From positions 18,811-82,810 of the forward strand of contig JAEWJI010000039.1 in assembly GCA_023386645.1 (NCBI GenBank): a stretch of 64,000 nucleotides of DNA, written 5' to 3'. Origin of the DNA: Pseudomonadota bacterium (GTDB lineage: Bacteria > Pseudomonadota > Alphaproteobacteria > Caulobacterales > Caulobacteraceae). The translations under genes were made by a program, and so were the position numbers. The notes beneath the pieces were generated by a model, which saw only the letters and a program-made list of their open reading frames with translations, had not been told where the DNA came from and ran no database searches. Positions 10,291-19,151 of the stretch are shown here, in pieces (the first letter of the stretch is position 1; every line of letters starts with the position of its first letter).

Positions 10291-12743
10291 GCCGACGCCA
10301 GCCCCCGATGGTTTCCCGAATGATCCAAGACGACATGCGCGCTTCCTTCCGTTCGGGCGCCCGTGCGCGAGCCGTTCTGGCCCCCAGCCTCCTGGCGCTC
10401 GTCGTCGGCGCGGCCCTGGCCGGTCCCGTAGCCGCCCAGACCGCCCCGGAGCCTGCAACGGCCCCTTCCGCCGCCGCGCCCGTGGCGATCGAGGAGGAGA
10501 CAGCGGTCGTCAACCGCATCATCGTTCAGGGAAACCAGCGGATCGATCAGGCCACGGTCCTGTCCTACCTGCCGATCCAGCCGGGCGACACGATCGACCC
10601 CCTGGTGATCGATGTGGCGGTCCGCACCCTTCAGCGCACCCAGCTGTTCGCCGACATCCAGATCGGGCTGCAGGAAAACGGCGATCTTGTCATCTCGATC
10701 GTCGAGAATCCGATCGTCAATCAGGTGGTGTTCGAGGGCAACTCGGCCATCAACGAGGAGAAGCTGCGCGAGGAGGTCACGATTCGGTCGCGCGGTATCT
10801 ACACCCGCGCCAAGGTGCAGGAAGACGTGGGCTCGATCATCGAGCTCTATCGCCTGTCCGGCCGTATCTCCGCGACGGTGACCCCGAAGATCGTCCAGCT
10901 GGAACAGAACCGGGTCGATCTGATCTTCGAAATCGACGAGGGCCCCGAGACCGGCGTCCGGGCGATCACCTTCCTCGGCAACGAGGCCTTTTCCGATGGC
11001 GACCTGCGCGAGGTGATGGTCACAAAGCAGACGCGCTGGTGGCGGCTGTTCACCTCGAACGACAACTACGATCCGAACCGTCTGGACTACGACCGCGAAC
11101 AGCTGCGGAAGTTCTACACCAACCGCGGCTACTACGATTTCCGGGTGGTCTCGGCCGTGGCGGAGCTAGCGCCGGACGACAGCGCCTTTGCGATGACACT
11201 GTCGGTCGATGAGGGCGACCGCTACAACTTCGGCGAAATCAATGTCGTCACCCAGAACGACCGGCTGAACGCCGATTTCTTGAAGCTGCTGCTGCCGATC
11301 CGCACCGGCGACCTCTACGAGAGCGACAAGATCGAGAGCTCGGTGGACGCCCTGACCTTCGCGGCGGGATCGGCTGGCTACGCCTTCGTGGAGATCAACC
11401 CGACCTACCGGGCCAACCCAGACACCGACACCGTCGACGTCACGTTCAACGTGTCCGAGGGCGAACGGGTCTATGTCGAGCGCATCAATGTGGTCGGCAA
11501 CACCCGTACGATCGATCCGGTCGTGCGTCGCGAAATGATGCTGACCGAAGGCGACGCCTTCAACCGCACCCTGGTCGAGCGGTCGCGCAACAATCTGCGC
11601 GCCCTGGGCTTCTTCAAGGACGTGACCATCGAGGAGACGCGCGGTTCTGCGCCCGATCGGTCCATCGTCAACGTCAATGTCCAGGAGCAGCCGACCGGTG
11701 AACTGTCGGTAGGCGCCGGCTTCAGCTCGGTCGACGCCTTCGTGCTGAATCTGGGCATCTCCGAACGCAACTTCCGTGGCCGCGGGCAGAACGTGGTTGC
11801 GCGCGTCGAATGGGGCTCACTGCGCCAGCAGATCGACTTCCGCTTCACCGAGCCGAAGTTCCTCGGTCGCGATATCCGCGCTGGCTGGGACCTGTTCCAT
11901 TCCCGCTATGACTTCCAGGAGGAGTCGTCGTTCGACTATCGTTCGACCGGGGCGGGCCTGCGCCTCCAGTACCCGCTGAACGGCTATACTCTGTTCAGCA
12001 CCCGCTACTTCCTGCGGGACGACGAGATCATCGTCCCGAACGGCTATTGCGGCGGCCTGGGCGGTGGATCGGCGGCCCTGTGCGAGCAGGTTGGCGCCTC
12101 GCTGAACTCTTCGGCCGGCTACACCCTGTACGTCGATCGTCGGAACGATCCGATCCGCGCGACGCGTGGCTGGACCGCCTCCCTGCGCCAGGACCTCGCG
12201 GGCCTGGGCGGTGACGTGAACTACCTGAAGACCGAGATCGACGGCGGCTGGTACTGGGGGTTCTCGCCCGACTGGGTCGTCAGCCTGGAAGGCTCGGCGG
12301 GCTACGTTTCGGGATGGAACGGCGACGCGGTTCGGATCAACGATCGCTTCTTCAAGGGCGGCAACACCTTCCGCGGGTTCGAGACCGCCGGCATGGGCCC
12401 GCGCGACCTGCGCACCAATGACGCGCTTGGGGGCAACTTCTACGCCGTGGGCACCGTCGAGCTGACCCTGCCCAACCGCCTGCCCGAGGAATACGGCATC
12501 CGCACCTCCCTGTTCGCCGATGTCGGCACCTTGGGCGTGCTGGACGACCGCTATACCCTGACCTCTGGCGGGGTGACCGACCCGTTCATCGTGGACGACC
12601 TGTCGGTGCGCGCGTCGGCCGGTCTCAGCGTCCACTGGCGCTCGCCCATGGGCCCGATCCGTTTCGACTTCTCCAAGATTTTCCTCAAGGAAGACTACGA
12701 CCGGACCGAGAGTTTCCGCTTCTCGACGTCCACCCAGTTCTAA
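10287..12743 (+). CDS. bamA: Outer membrane assembly factor BamA
   Basis: BamA is the Omp85 core of the machine that folds beta-barrels into the outer membrane. The 818-residue product has a signal peptide ending in VAAQ, five POTRA repeats from about residue 65 to 440, and a C-terminal barrel that ends in phenylalanine (STSTQF). The GTG at 10287 couples to rseP (GTGA). ATGs at 10308, 10320 and 10335 are in frame, and the last gives the most typical signal peptide, so the true start is unsettled. Confidence 0.95.
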   Translation: MSRRQPPMVSRMIQDDMRASFRSGARARAVLAPSLLALVVGAALAGPVAAQTAPEPATAPSAAAPVAIEEETAVVNRIIVQGNQRIDQATVLSYLPIQPGDTIDPLVIDVAVRTLQRTQLFADIQIGLQENGDLVISIVENPIVNQVVFEGNSAINEEKLREEVTIRSRGIYTRAKVQEDVGSIIELYRLSGRISATVTPKIVQLEQNRVDLIFEIDEGPETGVRAITFLGNEAFSDGDLREVMVTKQTRWWRLFTSNDNYDPNRLDYDREQLRKFYTNRGYYDFRVVSAVAELAPDDSAFAMTLSVDEGDRYNFGEINVVTQNDRLNADFLKLLLPIRTGDLYESDKIESSVDALTFAAGSAGYAFVEINPTYRANPDTDTVDVTFNVSEGERVYVERINVVGNTRTIDPVVRREMMLTEGDAFNRTLVERSRNNLRALGFFKDVTIEETRGSAPDRSIVNVNVQEQPTGELSVGAGFSSVDAFVLNLGISERNFRGRGQNVVARVEWGSLRQQIDFRFTEPKFLGRDIRAGWDLFHSRYDFQEESSFDYRSTGAGLRLQYPLNGYTLFSTRYFLRDDEIIVPNGYCGGLGGGSAALCEQVGASLNSSAGYTLYVDRRNDPIRATRGWTASLRQDLAGLGGDVNYLKTEIDGGWYWGFSPDWVVSLEGSAGYVSGWNGDAVRINDRFFKGGNTFRGFETAGMGPRDLRTNDALGGNFYAVGTVELTLPNRLPEEYGIRTSLFADVGTLGVLDDRYTLTSGGVTDPFIVDDLSVRASAGLSVHWRSPMGPIRFDFSKIFLKEDYDRTESFRFSTSTQF

Positions 12744-12777
12744 CCCTGCGGCGATGTTCGCCGATCAAAGGCCTGTC

Positions 12778-13365
12778 ATGAAACTCTTCGCCATCGGTGC
12801 CGTCGCGCTGGCTACGCTCACCGCCTCCACCGCCATCGCCCAGACGGCAGGGCCGTCGAACCCGGGGCCCGCTATCCCGGGCGTGTGCGTCTATTACAAC
12901 CAGCGCCTGATGGCTCAGTCGACCGCGGGCCAGGCGGTCCAGACGCGGATGGAGCAGCTTGCTCAGGAAGTTCAGGGCGAACTCACCCCCTACGGCGCCG
13001 CCATTCAGACCGAAATCCAGGCTCTGCAGGCCGGCCAGGCGACCATCCCTGCCGACCAGATGGCTAGCCGCCGCCAGGCGCTTCAACAACGTATTCAGGA
13101 GGCTCAGCAACTGGAGCAGACCCGGGAAAACGAGCTGCGTTACACCCTGGCCGAGCAACGTCGCCTGATCTCCACCGCTGCGGAGCCGATCCTTGTGCAG
13201 GTCTATCAGGAGCGCGGTTGTGGCCTCCTGCTCGACCGTGAGAGCGTGTTCATCATGAACCCGGCCATGGACATCACGGACGTGGTCATCCAGCGCCTGA
13301 ACACCGCCCTGCCTACCCTCAGCTTCAACCGTCTGCCGGTTCCGGTCGAAGCCACCCAGCAGTAG
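12778..13365 (+). CDS. OmpH/Skp-family periplasmic chaperone
   Basis: Skp-like proteins hold unfolded outer-membrane proteins in the periplasm on the way to BamA. The ATG at 12778 has AAAGG six bases upstream and begins directly with a signal peptide (MKLFAIGAVALATLTAS, cleavage after IAQ), so I prefer it to the in-frame ATG at 12754. The 195-residue mature region is mostly Gln/Glu-rich helix, consistent with the tentacle coiled coil. It sits between bamA and lpxD as in many proteobacteria. Confidence 0.9.
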   Translation: MKLFAIGAVALATLTASTAIAQTAGPSNPGPAIPGVCVYYNQRLMAQSTAGQAVQTRMEQLAQEVQGELTPYGAAIQTEIQALQAGQATIPADQMASRRQALQQRIQEAQQLEQTRENELRYTLAEQRRLISTAAEPILVQVYQERGCGLLLDRESVFIMNPAMDITDVVIQRLNTALPTLSFNRLPVPVEATQQ

Positions 13366-13373
13366 GACGGGCC

Positions 13374-14387
13374 ATGCCCGACGCTCGCTTCTTCGAATCC
13401 CTCGCGCCCCGGTCCGTCGCTGACCTGGCGCAGGCGATCGGTGGAGAAGCGCTGCGCGGCGGCGACGTGGTCATGGGTTCGGTCGCGCCCCTGTCATTGG
13501 CGGACGGGGGCGCGATCGCGTTTCTGGCCGACCGCAAGCTGCTCGGGGCGCTTGGCGAGACGCGCGCCGGCTGCGTGATCGTGCGGCCTGAGGCGGCCGA
13601 TGCCGCCCCATCATCGACGGCCGTGATCGTCTCGCGCGAGCCTCAGGCCGCCTGGGCGCGTGCGGCGGACCTGCTGCACCGGCCGCGGCTGCTCGATCAG
13701 ATCGAGGATCCAGCCGCGGCCGTGGAGGATGCCTCCGTCATCCTCGAGCCCGGTGCGGTTTTGGGCACGGGCGTGCGGATCGGGCGCGGCAGCCGCATCG
13801 GCGCCAACACCGTCATAGGCCCCGGCGTGCAGATCGGCCGGGGTTGTCTGATAGGCGCCAACGTCACCATCGGCTTCGCCCTCATCGGGGATCGGGTCCG
13901 CATTCTGTCCGGCGCACGGGTCGGGGAGGCCGGCTTCGGAGCCGCAGCCTCCAGCCAGGGGCCGGTGGACATACCGCAGCTGGGCCGGGTGATCCTGCAG
14001 GACGGGGTGACGCTCGGCGCCAACAGCACGGTTGATCGCGGGGCCTACGGCGATACGGTGATCGGAGAGAACACCAAGATCGATAACCTGGTCCACGTGG
14101 GGCATAACTGCGTGGTTGGCCGCAATGTCCTGATGGCCGCGTTCACTGGCATCTCGGGCAGCGTCACGGTCGGAGACAACGTCATGTTCGGCGGACAGGC
14201 CGGCGTGGCGGATCACCTGACCATCGGGGAGGGCGCTCGGGTCGCTGGTGGCGCCGGGGTGCTGCAGGACGTGCCGGCGGGCGAGACCTGGTCCGGCTAT
14301 CCGGCCAAGCCGATCCGACAGTCCTTGCGCGAGGCGATCTGGCTCGCCAAACAGGCGGCTCGCAAGGAGAGACGAGGCGATGACTGA
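13374..14387 (+). CDS. lpxD: UDP-3-O-acylglucosamine N-acyltransferase
   Basis: LpxD adds the second hydroxyacyl chain to the lipid A precursor. The 337-residue protein has an N-terminal uridine-binding domain, then a left-handed beta-helix of hexapeptide repeats (from about residue 110), with the catalytic histidine in LVHVGHNCVVG and a C-terminal helix. It starts eight bases after ompH and overlaps fabZ by eight bases. Confidence 0.96.
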   Translation: MPDARFFESLAPRSVADLAQAIGGEALRGGDVVMGSVAPLSLADGGAIAFLADRKLLGALGETRAGCVIVRPEAADAAPSSTAVIVSREPQAAWARAADLLHRPRLLDQIEDPAAAVEDASVILEPGAVLGTGVRIGRGSRIGANTVIGPGVQIGRGCLIGANVTIGFALIGDRVRILSGARVGEAGFGAAASSQGPVDIPQLGRVILQDGVTLGANSTVDRGAYGDTVIGENTKIDNLVHVGHNCVVGRNVLMAAFTGISGSVTVGDNVMFGGQAGVADHLTIGEGARVAGGAGVLQDVPAGETWSGYPAKPIRQSLREAIWLAKQAARKERRGDD

Positions 14388-14859
14388 AGGCGGCGACACG
14401 CAGAGCGTTCGGATCGACTACGCCGAGGTGATGCGACGCCTGCCGCACCGTTACCCCTTCCTGCTGATCGACCGGGCCGAGGATTTTGTGGCCAACACCT
14501 CGATCGTCGGGATCAAGAACGTCAGCCATAACGAGCCCTTCTTCCCTGGCCACTTCCCGATCGATCCGGTGATGCCCGGCGTCCTGATCGTCGAGGCCAT
14601 GGCTCAGACGGGAGCGTTGCTGATGTCCAAGACGCTCGACGTCTCGGTCGAGGGCAAGGTGATCATGTTCATGTCGATCGACGGGGTGCGGTTCAGGAAG
14701 CCGGCGCGGCCGGGCGATCAGCTGCGCATGGAGGTCAAGGTCACCAAGGCGCGCGGCGATGCCTTCAAGTTCCGGGGCGAGACCTTCATCGAAGGCAAGC
14801 TGGCAGCCGAGGCGGAGTTCATGGCCATGGTCGTGACCGTCGACCAGCCGGCGAGCTGA
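14380..14859 (+). CDS. fabZ: 3-hydroxyacyl-ACP dehydratase
   Basis: FabZ dehydrates beta-hydroxyacyl-ACP in fatty acid elongation and competes with LpxA and LpxD for hydroxyacyl-ACP. The ATG at 14380 lies inside the end of lpxD, and the homologous region begins just after it. The 159-residue hot-dog-fold protein has the active site FFPGHFPIDPVMPGVLIVEA, with H58 and E72 as the expected catalytic pair. Its stop overlaps the lpxA ATG by one base. Confidence 0.97.
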   Translation: MTEGGDTQSVRIDYAEVMRRLPHRYPFLLIDRAEDFVANTSIVGIKNVSHNEPFFPGHFPIDPVMPGVLIVEAMAQTGALLMSKTLDVSVEGKVIMFMSIDGVRFRKPARPGDQLRMEVKVTKARGDAFKFRGETFIEGKLAAEAEFMAMVVTVDQPAS

Positions 14860-15644
14860 TGGTCGTTCATTCGACCGCCGTCGTGGACGCCGAGGCCGAA
14901 CTGGCCGACGGGGTCGAGGTCGGGCCCTGGTGCGTGGTGGGGCCGGGCGTGGTCCTGGCCGAGGGCGTGCGCCTGGCCAGCCATGTTGTGGTCCAGCAGG
15001 ACACCACGGTGGGCGCCGGCACCGTCATCCATCCCTTCGCGGTCATCGGCGGCGACCCGCAGCACAACGGCTACAAGGGTGAGCCGGTGCGGCTGGAGAT
15101 CGGCTCCGGCAACGTCATTCGCGAACATTCGACGTTTAACCGGGGCACACCGCAGGGGACGGGGGTCACGCGGGTCGGCTCCAACGGCCTGTTCATGACC
15201 GGCGCGCATGTCGGCCACGACGCCCTGGTGGGCGACAATGTGGTGATGGCGAACAGCGCGACCTTGGGAGGGCACGCCCAGATCGGCGACCGTGTTTTCC
15301 TGGGGGGACTGTGCGCGGTTCACCAGAACGGCCGGGTGGGGCAGGGCGCGATCGTAGGGGGGCTGGCGGCGGTGACCCGCGACGTGATCCCCTATGGCTC
15401 GGCCTGGGGCAACCACGCGCGTCTCCACGGGCTGAACCTCGTGGGGTTGAAGCGCAAGGGATACGGCAAGGACGAGATGCGGCGGCTCCTGGCGGCCTAC
15501 CGCGATCTGTTCGAGGGAGAGGGCGTGTTCGCCGAGAGACTGACCGAGGTGGAGAGGACCTGCGCTGATCTACCTGAAATCATGGAGATCATCAGCTTTA
15601 TTCGCGACGGCGGCAAGCGTCCGCTCTGCCTGCCCGGCGAATGA
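14859..15644 (+). CDS. lpxA: UDP-N-acetylglucosamine acyltransferase
   Basis: LpxA starts lipid A synthesis by acylating UDP-GlcNAc at position 3. The 261-residue protein is a hexapeptide-repeat beta-helix, with the catalytic histidine in MTGAHVGHDALVG, the HNGYKGEPV region and the C-terminal helical cap. It is bracketed by overlaps with fabZ and lpxI, so the lipid A genes form one coupled string. Confidence 0.97.
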   Translation: MVVHSTAVVDAEAELADGVEVGPWCVVGPGVVLAEGVRLASHVVVQQDTTVGAGTVIHPFAVIGGDPQHNGYKGEPVRLEIGSGNVIREHSTFNRGTPQGTGVTRVGSNGLFMTGAHVGHDALVGDNVVMANSATLGGHAQIGDRVFLGGLCAVHQNGRVGQGAIVGGLAAVTRDVIPYGSAWGNHARLHGLNLVGLKRKGYGKDEMRRLLAAYRDLFEGEGVFAERLTEVERTCADLPEIMEIISFIRDGGKRPLCLPGE

Positions 15645-16480
15645 GCGGCCCCAAACTCGCCCTGATCGCCGGCGGGGGCGCACTGCCGCTGGCCGTCGCA
15701 GCGCGGTGCGAGGCAGAGGGGCGACCACTGTACGTCGTTCGGCTGGAGGGCTTCGCCGATCCCCATCTGGCCCGGTGGCCGGGCGGCGAGTTCGGCATGG
15801 CCCAGATCGGAAGCATTCTGAAGGCGATCAAGGCCGCTGGCTGCCGCGCCGTCTGTTTCGCCGGGATCGTGAACCGACCGGATTTCAGGTCCCTGAAGCC
15901 CGATCTTAAGGGCGCATCGGCGCTGCCGGGAATCATCGCAGCGGCGACACGGGGCGACGACGCCCTGTTGAGGAAGATCCTCTCCATCTTCGAGGCGGAG
16001 GGACTCTCGGTCGAGGGGGCCGACGACATCCTGGGCGGAGAGACCCTGGCTGAGGGGCTGCTGGCGGGCCCGCCGCCGAGCGAGGAAGCGCTTTCGGATC
16101 TAAGGAAAGCGATCCATGTCGCCGAAAAGTCTGGCGAACTGGATGTCGGTCAGGGGGCGGTTGTCGCTCGGGGTCTGGTCCTGGCGGTCGAGGCTCAGGA
16201 GGGGACCGACGCCATGCTACAGCGCGTGGCGAGCCTGCCCGTCGATCTGCGGGGCCGCCAAGGCGCGCCCTGCGGGGTCCTGGCGAAGGCGCCCAAGCCG
16301 ATCCAGGATCTGCGCGTGGACATGCCGGTGATCGGCGTCCGAACCATCGAACTTGCCGCAGCCGCCGGCCTGGCCGGTGTCGGAGGGGTCGCCGGGCGGC
16401 TGATACTGATCGACCGGGCGGCCATCATCGAGGCAGCCGAGCGACTGAGCGTCTTCGTCTGGGGCGAGGCCAGGGCGTGA
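15641..16480 (+). CDS. lpxI: UDP-2,3-diacylglucosamine pyrophosphatase, LpxI type
   Basis: LpxI hydrolyses UDP-2,3-diacylglucosamine to lipid X by attack on the alpha phosphorus. It replaces LpxH, which is unrelated, in alphaproteobacteria. The 279-residue protein begins with LALIAGGGALPLAVA and carries DDALLRKILSIFE and the C-terminal DMPVIGVRTIELAAAAGL, typical of the former DUF1009 family. It overlaps lpxA and lpxB by four bases each. Confidence 0.94.
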   Translation: MSGPKLALIAGGGALPLAVAARCEAEGRPLYVVRLEGFADPHLARWPGGEFGMAQIGSILKAIKAAGCRAVCFAGIVNRPDFRSLKPDLKGASALPGIIAAATRGDDALLRKILSIFEAEGLSVEGADDILGGETLAEGLLAGPPPSEEALSDLRKAIHVAEKSGELDVGQGAVVARGLVLAVEAQEGTDAMLQRVASLPVDLRGRQGAPCGVLAKAPKPIQDLRVDMPVIGVRTIELAAAAGLAGVGGVAGRLILIDRAAIIEAAERLSVFVWGEARA

Positions 16481-17643
16481 CCGCGCCTCTGAAGATCATG
16501 CTGGTGGCGGCCGAGGCCTCGGGCGACGTGCTGGGCGCCGGGCTGGCGCGGGCCATCCGGACGCGAAGGCCGGACACGACCTTCGTGGGCGTGGGCGGTC
16601 CGAAGATGGAGGTCGAAGGGGTGCGGAGTCCTTTCGACATCGCTCAGCTGTCCATCCTCGGCTGGTTGGAGGGTCTGCGGGCCTACAAGCGGGTAAAGGC
16701 GCGGGTGGCGGACACGGTGGCTCTGGCGGTGGCGGAACGGCCTGACGCCGTGGTCCTGATCGACAGTTGGGGTTTCACCATCCGGGTGGCCAAAGCCCTG
16801 CGCCAGGCTCTGCCGGGCACACCGCTGATCAAATATGTGGGGCCCCAGGTCTGGGCCTCGCGGCCTGGGCGGGCGAAGACCCTTGCCGGCGCCGTCGATC
16901 ACCTGCTGGCGCTCCACAGCTTCGACGCCCCCTGGTTTGAGCGCGAGGGTCTGGGGACCACTGTCGTCGGCTCGCACGCCCTCCATACCGACATGAGCGA
17001 CGCGGACCCGCGCGGGTTCCGACGCCGGCTCGGCCTGAAAGGCGACGCGCCGCTGCTGCTGGTCCTGCCGGGCAGCCGGCCGTCCGAGATCCGCTTGATG
17101 ACCCCGGTGTTCGAGGGCGCGGTGGCGCGACTGAAGCGCGGCGATCCGGGACTGGCCGTGGCGGTGATCGCGGCCGGGACGGTGGCCGACGATGTGGCCT
17201 CCCGCATCGCCAGTTGGCCCTTTCGGGCGCACCTGGTGTCCGAGGCGGACAAGTTTTCGGCTATGAAGGCGGCGACGGTGGCGCTGGCGACCTCGGGCAC
17301 CGTCTCGACGGAGTTGGCCCTGGCCGGCGCCCCCATGGTGATCGCCTACCGGTTCAATCCGGTCAGCTATGCGATCATGCGCCCCTTCTTCACCGGCAAA
17401 TACGCCACCCTGTTCAATCACGCGGCGGACGAGGAGATTGCGCCCGAGCTGATCCAGGCGGACGCGACGCCGGACAAGCTGGCGGCTGCGGTCGAGCGGC
17501 TGCTGCACGACCCGGAAGCGCGGCGGGCGCAGGCGGAGCGGCAAACCCGGGCGCTGGACATGATGGGCCGCCAGGCGCGCGACCCGTCGGACGTGGCGGC
17601 GGAGGCGGTGCTGCGGGTGATCGCCAACAAGCGCGCCGGCTAG
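16477..17643 (+). CDS. lpxB: Lipid-A-disaccharide synthase
   Basis: LpxB joins lipid X and UDP-2,3-diacylglucosamine into the tetra-acyl disaccharide. The 388-residue GT-B glycosyltransferase starts at a GTG overlapping the lpxI stop (GTGA). It shows the N-terminal AAEASGDVLGAGL, YVGPQVWASRPGR and VLPGSRPSEI motifs. It is the last recognised lipid A gene in this run. Confidence 0.97.
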   Translation: MTAPLKIMLVAAEASGDVLGAGLARAIRTRRPDTTFVGVGGPKMEVEGVRSPFDIAQLSILGWLEGLRAYKRVKARVADTVALAVAERPDAVVLIDSWGFTIRVAKALRQALPGTPLIKYVGPQVWASRPGRAKTLAGAVDHLLALHSFDAPWFEREGLGTTVVGSHALHTDMSDADPRGFRRRLGLKGDAPLLLVLPGSRPSEIRLMTPVFEGAVARLKRGDPGLAVAVIAAGTVADDVASRIASWPFRAHLVSEADKFSAMKAATVALATSGTVSTELALAGAPMVIAYRFNPVSYAIMRPFFTGKYATLFNHAADEEIAPELIQADATPDKLAAAVERLLHDPEARRAQAERQTRALDMMGRQARDPSDVAAEAVLRVIANKRAG

Positions 17644-17693
17644 GCTTTCGCTCTGTTGGCGCGTTGAACCGGCGCAGCGGCGATCGTGAAAAC

Positions 17694-19079
17694 ATGGCGA
17701 AAAAACCTTCGACGGCGAAAAAGGCGGTCACGGCCCCCAACCTGGAAAGCCTAGGGGCCAAACGGCTCGCCGCTCTGCTGCTCGAGGCGGGCGCCGCCGA
17801 TCCGGCCCTGAAACGGCGACTGCGCATGGAGCTGGCGGCCGAGGTTGGTGCGGCGGACTTGGCTTTCGAGATCGACAAGCGGCTGACCGCTATCGATGCG
17901 AGCCGGGCGCGCGTGTCGTGGCGCAAGCGCCCGGGACTATTGAACGAGCTGCGTTCACTGCTGCGGATCATCGTGGATCGGCTGGCGCTGCTGGACGCGC
18001 GGCTGGCGCTGGATCGGCTCGTGCTCTGGTTCGACCTCTATCCCGGCCTGACCGCGCGGGTCAGCGACGCGAAGGGCGAACTGCCTTTACTGTTCGACGC
18101 CGCGACGGCCGATCTGGCCGCCGTAGCCGACCGGGCCGAAGTCGAGGCGGCCGCCTCAGTGTTCATCGAGGCATTGTCGACGCGCCTCAATCCCTGGGCC
18201 ACCTGGGTCGGCCGTGCAGCGCCATCGCTGGACGCCGACCTCGCGCGCAGGGTGCTATCCAGCGTCGCGAAAGGGGCGAAGCCGACTGGCCGACTGGCGC
18301 TTGTAGTGCGCAAGCTGGCCGACCGGGCCGGCGATCTGGACGCCTGGCTACTGTCTCTATCTGGGGAGGAAGCACGCAAGCCTGAAGTCGGGGCTGAGGT
18401 GGCGCGCCGCCTCGCGCTCGCGGGCCGCGCTGCGGAGGCCCGGGGCGCGCTTGAGGCCGCGAGGGTCGGGGGCGACGGGCCCTCAAGGACGCGCTGGGGA
18501 CGCTCGTTCACGCCTGAGCCACTATCGGACGCCTGGACCATCGCCGAGATCGCCGTGCTTGAGGCCGAGGGCCGCACGGCCGAGGCGACGGAAGCCCGGT
18601 GGGCCCGCTTCGCCCGAACTCTTTCCGCCGACGACCTGAGGCGACTGCTCAGCGATCTCCCGGACTTCGAGGATGTCGTGGCTCTGGATCGCGCCGTGGA
18701 GATCGCCGCTCATCATCCGGACGCCATGGCAGGCCTGGCCTTCCTGATGAACTGGCCTGCGCTGCGAGAGGCGGCGGCCATGATCGTGGCTCGACGTGAC
18801 GAGATCCGAGGAGGTCACGAGGACGCGCCGCTGTGGGCTTCGCGCCTCGCCAGCCGGCACCCGTTGGCGGCCCTTGTCCTGCTCCGGGCCCGCGCCCGTT
18901 CGCTGGTGATTCTCGCGGGCGGCATGACCGATGAGGCGAGGGACGCTTTGGCCGAGACGGAGGCCCTGGCGGGGTCGATATCCGACCTGGCGGAGATCGG
19001 GGATCAAGCATCCTTCGCGACAGAGCTTGATGCGCTCGCCGCAGCCAAAGGACGGATCGCGTGGTCTGGGCGGCGCTAG
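17694..19079 (+). CDS. DUF6880-family protein, function unknown
   Basis: The 461-residue protein begins at the ATG at 17694, 50 bases after lpxB. A Lys/Ala-rich N terminus (MAKKPSTAKKAV) leads into LGAKRLAALLLEAGAADPAL and a conserved helical domain ending near RKRPGLLNELRSLLRII, the pattern I associate with the DUF6880 family. The rest is Ala/Arg/Glu-rich helix, probably tandem helical hairpins. There is no signal peptide or membrane segment. It may be read through from lpxB, but this does not prove an envelope role. Confidence 0.8.
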   Translation: MAKKPSTAKKAVTAPNLESLGAKRLAALLLEAGAADPALKRRLRMELAAEVGAADLAFEIDKRLTAIDASRARVSWRKRPGLLNELRSLLRIIVDRLALLDARLALDRLVLWFDLYPGLTARVSDAKGELPLLFDAATADLAAVADRAEVEAAASVFIEALSTRLNPWATWVGRAAPSLDADLARRVLSSVAKGAKPTGRLALVVRKLADRAGDLDAWLLSLSGEEARKPEVGAEVARRLALAGRAAEARGALEAARVGGDGPSRTRWGRSFTPEPLSDAWTIAEIAVLEAEGRTAEATEARWARFARTLSADDLRRLLSDLPDFEDVVALDRAVEIAAHHPDAMAGLAFLMNWPALREAAAMIVARRDEIRGGHEDAPLWASRLASRHPLAALVLLRARARSLVILAGGMTDEARDALAETEALAGSISDLAEIGDQASFATELDALAAAKGRIAWSGRR

Positions 19080-19091
19080 CGCAAACAGGAA

Positions 19092-19113
19092 GGGCGCAGC
19101 GAATGCTGCGCCC
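19092..19113 (-). terminator. Intrinsic terminator for gltA, possibly bidirectional
   Basis: Perfect nine-base arms GGGCGCAGC and GCTGCGCCC flank a GAAT loop in the convergent gap between the DUF6880 gene and gltA. On the minus strand the stem is followed by TTCCTGTTT, a weak T-rich tail. On the plus strand no T-run follows. Confidence 0.6.
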
Positions 19114-19151
19114 CATTGTCCTGGATATCAGGTCTTGTCGTTAAGCCGTTG

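Noticed and set aside
13611..14399. Minus-strand open frame over lpxD
   Set aside because: It is the complement of the hexapeptide repeats; no ribosome site and no family features.
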